NCBI RefSeq assembly: GCF_007570865.1
Contig: NZ_VLPS01000006.1
Coordinates: 124,001 to 188,000 of the forward strand
DNA from: Atlantibacter subterraneus
GTDB taxonomy: Bacteria > Pseudomonadota > Gammaproteobacteria > Enterobacterales > Enterobacteriaceae
Length of the DNA stretch: 64,000 bases
Direction: 5' to 3'
A program made the position numbers and the translations under genes. Positions 60,860 to 64,000 of the stretch are shown one piece after another. How positions within the stretch are numbered: position 1 is the first letter of the stretch; each line of letters starts with the position of its first letter. The notes beneath the pieces are model-generated. The model was not told where the DNA came from. It searched no databases and saw nothing but the letters and a program-made list of their open reading frames with translations.

Positions 60860-62494
60860 ATGCAATGGCAAACTCATACCGTTTTCAACCAACCGATCCC
60901 GTTAAACAACAGTAATCTCTTTTTATCTGACACCGCGCTACGCGAAGCCGTCCAGCGTGAAGACGCCGCCTGGGATGCGGAGCTTCTGGCCAGCATCGGC
61001 CAGCAACTGGGTACCGCCGAATCCCTGGAGTTGGGCCGCCTGGCGAATGCCAATCCCCCTGAGTTACTACGCTACGACGCCAGTGGCGAGCGGCTCGACG
61101 ACGTGCGCTTTCATCCGGCGTGGCATCTGCTGATGCAGGGACTGTTCGCCAATCGGGTGCACAATTTGCCGTGGCAGGAGGATCGGCGGCGCGGTTCCTT
61201 CGTGGCCCGCGCCGCGCGCTTTATTCTTCATGCTCAGGTGGAAGCGGGCACGCTGTGCCCGGTGACTATGACTTTTGCCGCCACGCCGCTGCTGCTTCAG
61301 TCACTGCCCTCAGCGTTCAGCGACTGGACTAAACCGTTGCTCAGCGATCGCTATGACGCCCATTTACAGCCCGCCGGACAAAAGCGCGGATTGCTGATTG
61401 GCATGGGGATGACCGAAAAGCAGGGCGGTTCGGACGTACTTACTAATACTACTCGCGCGGAGCCGGTGGGTAGCCCCGGCCCCGGCGAAGCCTATCGGCT
61501 GGTGGGCCATAAGTGGTTTTACTCCGTGCCGCAAAGCGACGGACATCTGGTGCTGGCGCAGGCGAAAGGCGGGCTGTCCTGCTTCCTGGTGCCGCGCTTT
61601 TTACCTGACGGCCAGCGCAACGCGGTGCGCCTTGAACGGCTGAAAGACAAGCTGGGCAACCGCTCTAACGCCAGCAGCGAAGCGGAATTTTGCGATGCGC
61701 TGGGCTGGCTGCTGGGCGATGAAGGCGAAGGCGTGCGCCAGATTTTGAAAATGGGCGCGATGACCCGCTTCGACTGCGCGCTGGGCAGCCACGGCCTGAT
61801 GCGCCGTGCGCTGTCGGTAGCGCTGTATCACGCCCATCAGCGCCAGGCGTTCGGCAAGAACCTGATCGATCAGCCGCTGATGCGCCAGGTTTTAGGACGG
61901 ATGGCGCTGCAACTGGAGGGGCAAACCGCGCTACTGTTCCGTCTGGCCCGCGCCTGGGAAGCGCAGGGGGATGAGCGCGAGCGGGCGTTTTGCCGCCTGA
62001 TGACGCCTGCCGCGAAGTTTAACGTCTGCAAAGCGGGGATCCCGTTTGTGGCGGAAGCGATGGAGGTGCTGGGCGGTATCGGCTATTGCGAAGAGAGCGA
62101 GCTGCCGCGTCTGTATCGTGAAATGCCGGTCAACAGCATCTGGGAAGGGTCCGGCAATATCATGTGCCTCGACGTGCTGCGGGTTCTGGCCAAACAGCCT
62201 GGCGTGATGGAGATGCTGAGCGGCGAGTTCGAGGAAGTTAAAGGCCAGAATCGTCATTTTGACCGGGCCTGGCGACAGTTGGCCCAGCGGTTACGCAAAC
62301 CCCACGAGGCCGACGGACGCGCCATAACCCGCCAGCTTTACCGGCTGGCGACCGGGGCGCAGCTGTTACGCCACGCCTCGGTGCCCACGGCGGAAGCCTG
62401 GTGCCAGATGATGCTCGACCCGCGAGGCGACGCCCAGGTGGCGGAGAACTGCCTCTCCGACGTCCTGCTGCGCGCCACGGGTGGCATCGGTTAA
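60860..62494 (+). CDS. aidB: AidB, adaptive-response acyl-CoA-dehydrogenase-like flavoprotein
   Basis: 544-aa flavoprotein of the Ada alkylation response. It binds DNA and is thought to protect it from alkylating agents. Acyl-CoA dehydrogenase-fold motifs are [37 protein letters not shown], and [48 protein letters not shown] 60860 ([21 protein letters not shown]) with GGAGGG 7 nt upstream. Its stop overlaps the convergent MCP stop (TTAA). Confidence 0.97.
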   Translation: MQWQTHTVFNQPIPLNNSNLFLSDTALREAVQREDAAWDAELLASIGQQLGTAESLELGRLANANPPELLRYDASGERLDDVRFHPAWHLLMQGLFANRVHNLPWQEDRRRGSFVARAARFILHAQVEAGTLCPVTMTFAATPLLLQSLPSAFSDWTKPLLSDRYDAHLQPAGQKRGLLIGMGMTEKQGGSDVLTNTTRAEPVGSPGPGEAYRLVGHKWFYSVPQSDGHLVLAQAKGGLSCFLVPRFLPDGQRNAVRLERLKDKLGNRSNASSEAEFCDALGWLLGDEGEGVRQILKMGAMTRFDCALGSHGLMRRALSVALYHAHQRQAFGKNLIDQPLMRQVLGRMALQLEGQTALLFRLARAWEAQGDERERAFCRLMTPAAKFNVCKAGIPFVAEAMEVLGGIGYCEESELPRLYREMPVNSIWEGSGNIMCLDVLRVLAKQPGVMEMLSGEFEEVKGQNRHFDRAWRQLAQRLRKPHEADGRAITRQLYRLATGAQLLRHASVPTAEAWCQMMLDPRGDAQVAENCLSDVLLRATGGIG

Positions 62495-64000
62495 CTGTTG
62501 CGTAAGCGGAACACGCTCACCAGCGTATTCAGATGGTGGCCCTTATCGCGCAGCGTGTGCGCTGTTTGCTCGCTGCGCGATACCCGCTCGGCGTTGATAT
62601 GGGTTGCTTCGCCGATATGGTTCATCGCCAGATTCACCTGCTGAATGCCCGCAGACTGCTCATGGGAGGCCTGGCTGCTGTGCGTCACCAGCAAGTTCAC
62701 CTGATCGATATGCTGGATAATTTGCTCCATTGCCTGGCGGGTGCGCTCGGAAAGCTGGTGCCCTTCGGTGACTTTATGCAGCGTGTCCTCAATTAACGCA
62801 TCAATCTCTTTCACCGCGTTGGCGCTGCGCGCCGCCAGCGCCCGTACTTCCTGCGCCACAACCGCGAATCCTTTGCCATGCTCCCCGGCGCGGGCGGCTT
62901 CTACTGCCGCGTTCAGCGCCAGTATATTGGTCTGGAACGCGATAGATTCAATCACGTGGGTGATATCGGCGATACGCCGCGACGCATCGCGGATCGCATT
63001 CATCGTCGATACCGCGTTGGTCACGGTATCGCCGCCGATATGCACCGCGTGGGAGGCCTGCTGCATATAATTTTGCGTCTGCACCATGTTTTCGGCGTTC
63101 TGCTCAACCGTTGCTGTCAGTTGCTCCATGCTGGCGGACGTCTCCTCCACGCTGCTGGCCTGCTTGTTGATCTGCTCGCTGATGTCGTGGCTGTCCGCCG
63201 CCAGTTCATCGGTGCCGTGGCTGATGTCGGCGGCGGCATCGCGTACCTGAATCACAATCTGCTGCAAGCCGTTGCCCATGCTGTTGATGGCGGCGATCAG
63301 TTCGCCCACTTCATCCTGACGGCGCGTGGTGATGCTGGATCGCAAGTCGCCTGCACCATACTGCTGCGCCAGGCCAATGACATTGCGCAGCGGCGCGGTA
63401 AGCAGACGGCGGGTAGTGAAATCAAACAGAATGGCGAACAGCAGGCTGATGACCAGGCCTGCCAGTAAAAACTGGTTACGCAGCCGATCGATGTTTGCCA
63501 GCAGGGTGCCCCGGTCCACTTCGCCTACCACCACCCAGTTCCATCCCGGTACGTGAGTGAAGGTCATGAGCGACGTGCCGCCCGTGTCGCGCTGCCAGGC
63601 CAGTTCACCTTCGCTATCGGCCAGCAGGTGCTGACGGACATCTTCAGGCAGCAGCGGCTTTTGCCCTTCGGCATCGCGATGGAACAGGTACTGGCCGAAC
63701 GGTTCACCCGGCTGGCGGTTGATCACGTAAAAGTGGCCGCTGTCGCCCAGCTTGCGGCTGAGGATTTTTTCACGCATCAGCTGCCATGAGGAGGAGATAT
63801 CCACGCCGACAAACAGCACCGCAATGACGTTCCCTTGCTCATCCTTTACCGGCTGATACTGAGTAATGTAGCGCTTGCCAAAAAGCTGCGTCAGCCCGCG
63901 ATAGATTTCACCTTTACTCATCGGTAGCCAGGCGGGGCTGGCGCGATCGAGCTGCGTGCCCACCGCGCGAGTGCCGTCCTCTTTACGCAACGATGTCGCC
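62491..64000 (-). CDS. Methyl-accepting chemotaxis protein, Cache-type (5' end beyond window)
   Basis: About 502 codons of a chemoreceptor, open to the window edge. A periplasmic Cache/single-Cache-like sensor ([31 protein letters not shown]) is followed by a transmembrane helix ([18 protein letters not shown]) and HAMP ([37 protein letters not shown]). The MCP signalling hairpin tip ([40 protein letters not shown]) is present. The C-terminus (VSVFRLRNS) lacks the CheR-binding NWETF pentapeptide. The window starts within the sensor, so the first TM and ligand cap are missing. Confidence 0.93.
   Translation of the reverse strand, partial: ATSLRKEDGTRAVGTQLDRASPAWLPMSKGEIYRGLTQLFGKRYITQYQPVKDEQGNVIAVLFVGVDISSSWQLMREKILSRKLGDSGHFYVINRQPGEPFGQYLFHRDAEGQKPLLPEDVRQHLLADSEGELAWQRDTGGTSLMTFTHVPGWNWVVVGEVDRGTLLANIDRLRNQFLLAGLVISLLFAILFDFTTRRLLTAPLRNVIGLAQQYGAGDLRSSITTRRQDEVGELIAAINSMGNGLQQIVIQVRDAAADISHGTDELAADSHDISEQINKQASSVEETSASMEQLTATVEQNAENMVQTQNYMQQASHAVHIGGDTVTNAVSTMNAIRDASRRIADITHVIESIAFQTNILALNAAVEAARAGEHGKGFAVVAQEVRALAARSANAVKEIDALIEDTLHKVTEGHQLSERTRQAMEQIIQHIDQVNLLVTHSSQASHEQSAGIQQVNLAMNHIGEATHINAERVSRSEQTAHTLRDKGHHLNTLVSVFRLRNS

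Overview
The window is a chromosomal segment of an enteric gammaproteobacterium (Enterobacteriaceae). Gene content and order follow the E. coli K-12 94-95 minute region closely (dsbD-cutA-dcuA-aspA-fxsA-groESL-yjeI-yjeJ-epmB-efp-ecnAB-sugE-blc ... frdDCBA-epmA ... mscM-psd-rsgA-orn-tRNA-Gly x3-queG-nnr-tsaE-amiB-mutL-miaA-hfq-hflXKC-yjeT-purA-nsrR-rnr-rlmB-yjf cluster-aidB). Proteins look highly similar to their E. coli counterparts, judged from memory. Several accessory insertions show it is not E. coli; an Enterobacter/Kosakonia/Phytobacter/Klebsiella-type genus fits, but I cannot name it. An MCP chemoreceptor at the right edge suggests a motile organism.

Left part (1-11.4 kb): the end of the dsbD-cutA pair, the anaerobic C4-dicarboxylate pair aspA-dcuA, fxsA, the heat-shock operon groESL with a sigma-32 promoter and an ERIC repeat behind it, lipoprotein yjeI, a frameshifted yjeJ, the EF-P modification pair epmB/efp, the entericidin genes ecnA/ecnB and a LuxR-type regulator. 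Next, gdx/sugE sits behind a guanidine-II riboswitch and converges on blc.

12.6-19.8 kb: where E. coli and many relatives carry ampC between blc and frdD, this window has a sulfatase island. It holds an anaerobic sulfatase maturase and, divergently, a glucose-family PTS EIICB, a cytoplasmic Cys-type sulfatase, an aldose-epimerase-like protein, an RpiR-family regulator and the small membrane proteins YidH and YidG. I infer uptake and cytoplasmic desulfation of a sugar. Then come frdDCBA and divergent epmA, an AT-rich two-gene unit (lysozyme-fold-like protein plus YjeO membrane protein), psd-mscM, rsgA and orn.

32-37.1 kb: a fructose-6-phosphate aldolase gene diverges from a glycyl-radical enzyme activase, the glycyl-radical enzyme PflF and a DeoR-family regulator. 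The shared promoter region has a perfect FNR box and a palindrome. Three near-identical tRNA-Gly(GCC) genes follow, then a region with DnaA boxes that corresponds to the datA locus.

38-55 kb is housekeeping: queG/nnr share overlapping start codons, followed by the tsaE-amiB-mutL-miaA-hfq-hflX-hflK-hflC superoperon, purA, nsrR, rnr and rlmB. 55-60.7 kb is the yjfIJKLMC cluster (PspA-like, DUF350, DUF1190, DUF2491 and ATP-grasp proteins). A K+ channel/RCK gene is inserted in it and a small exported protein is added at its end; this is the most intriguing multi-gene system here. aidB and a truncated Cache-domain chemoreceptor close the window.
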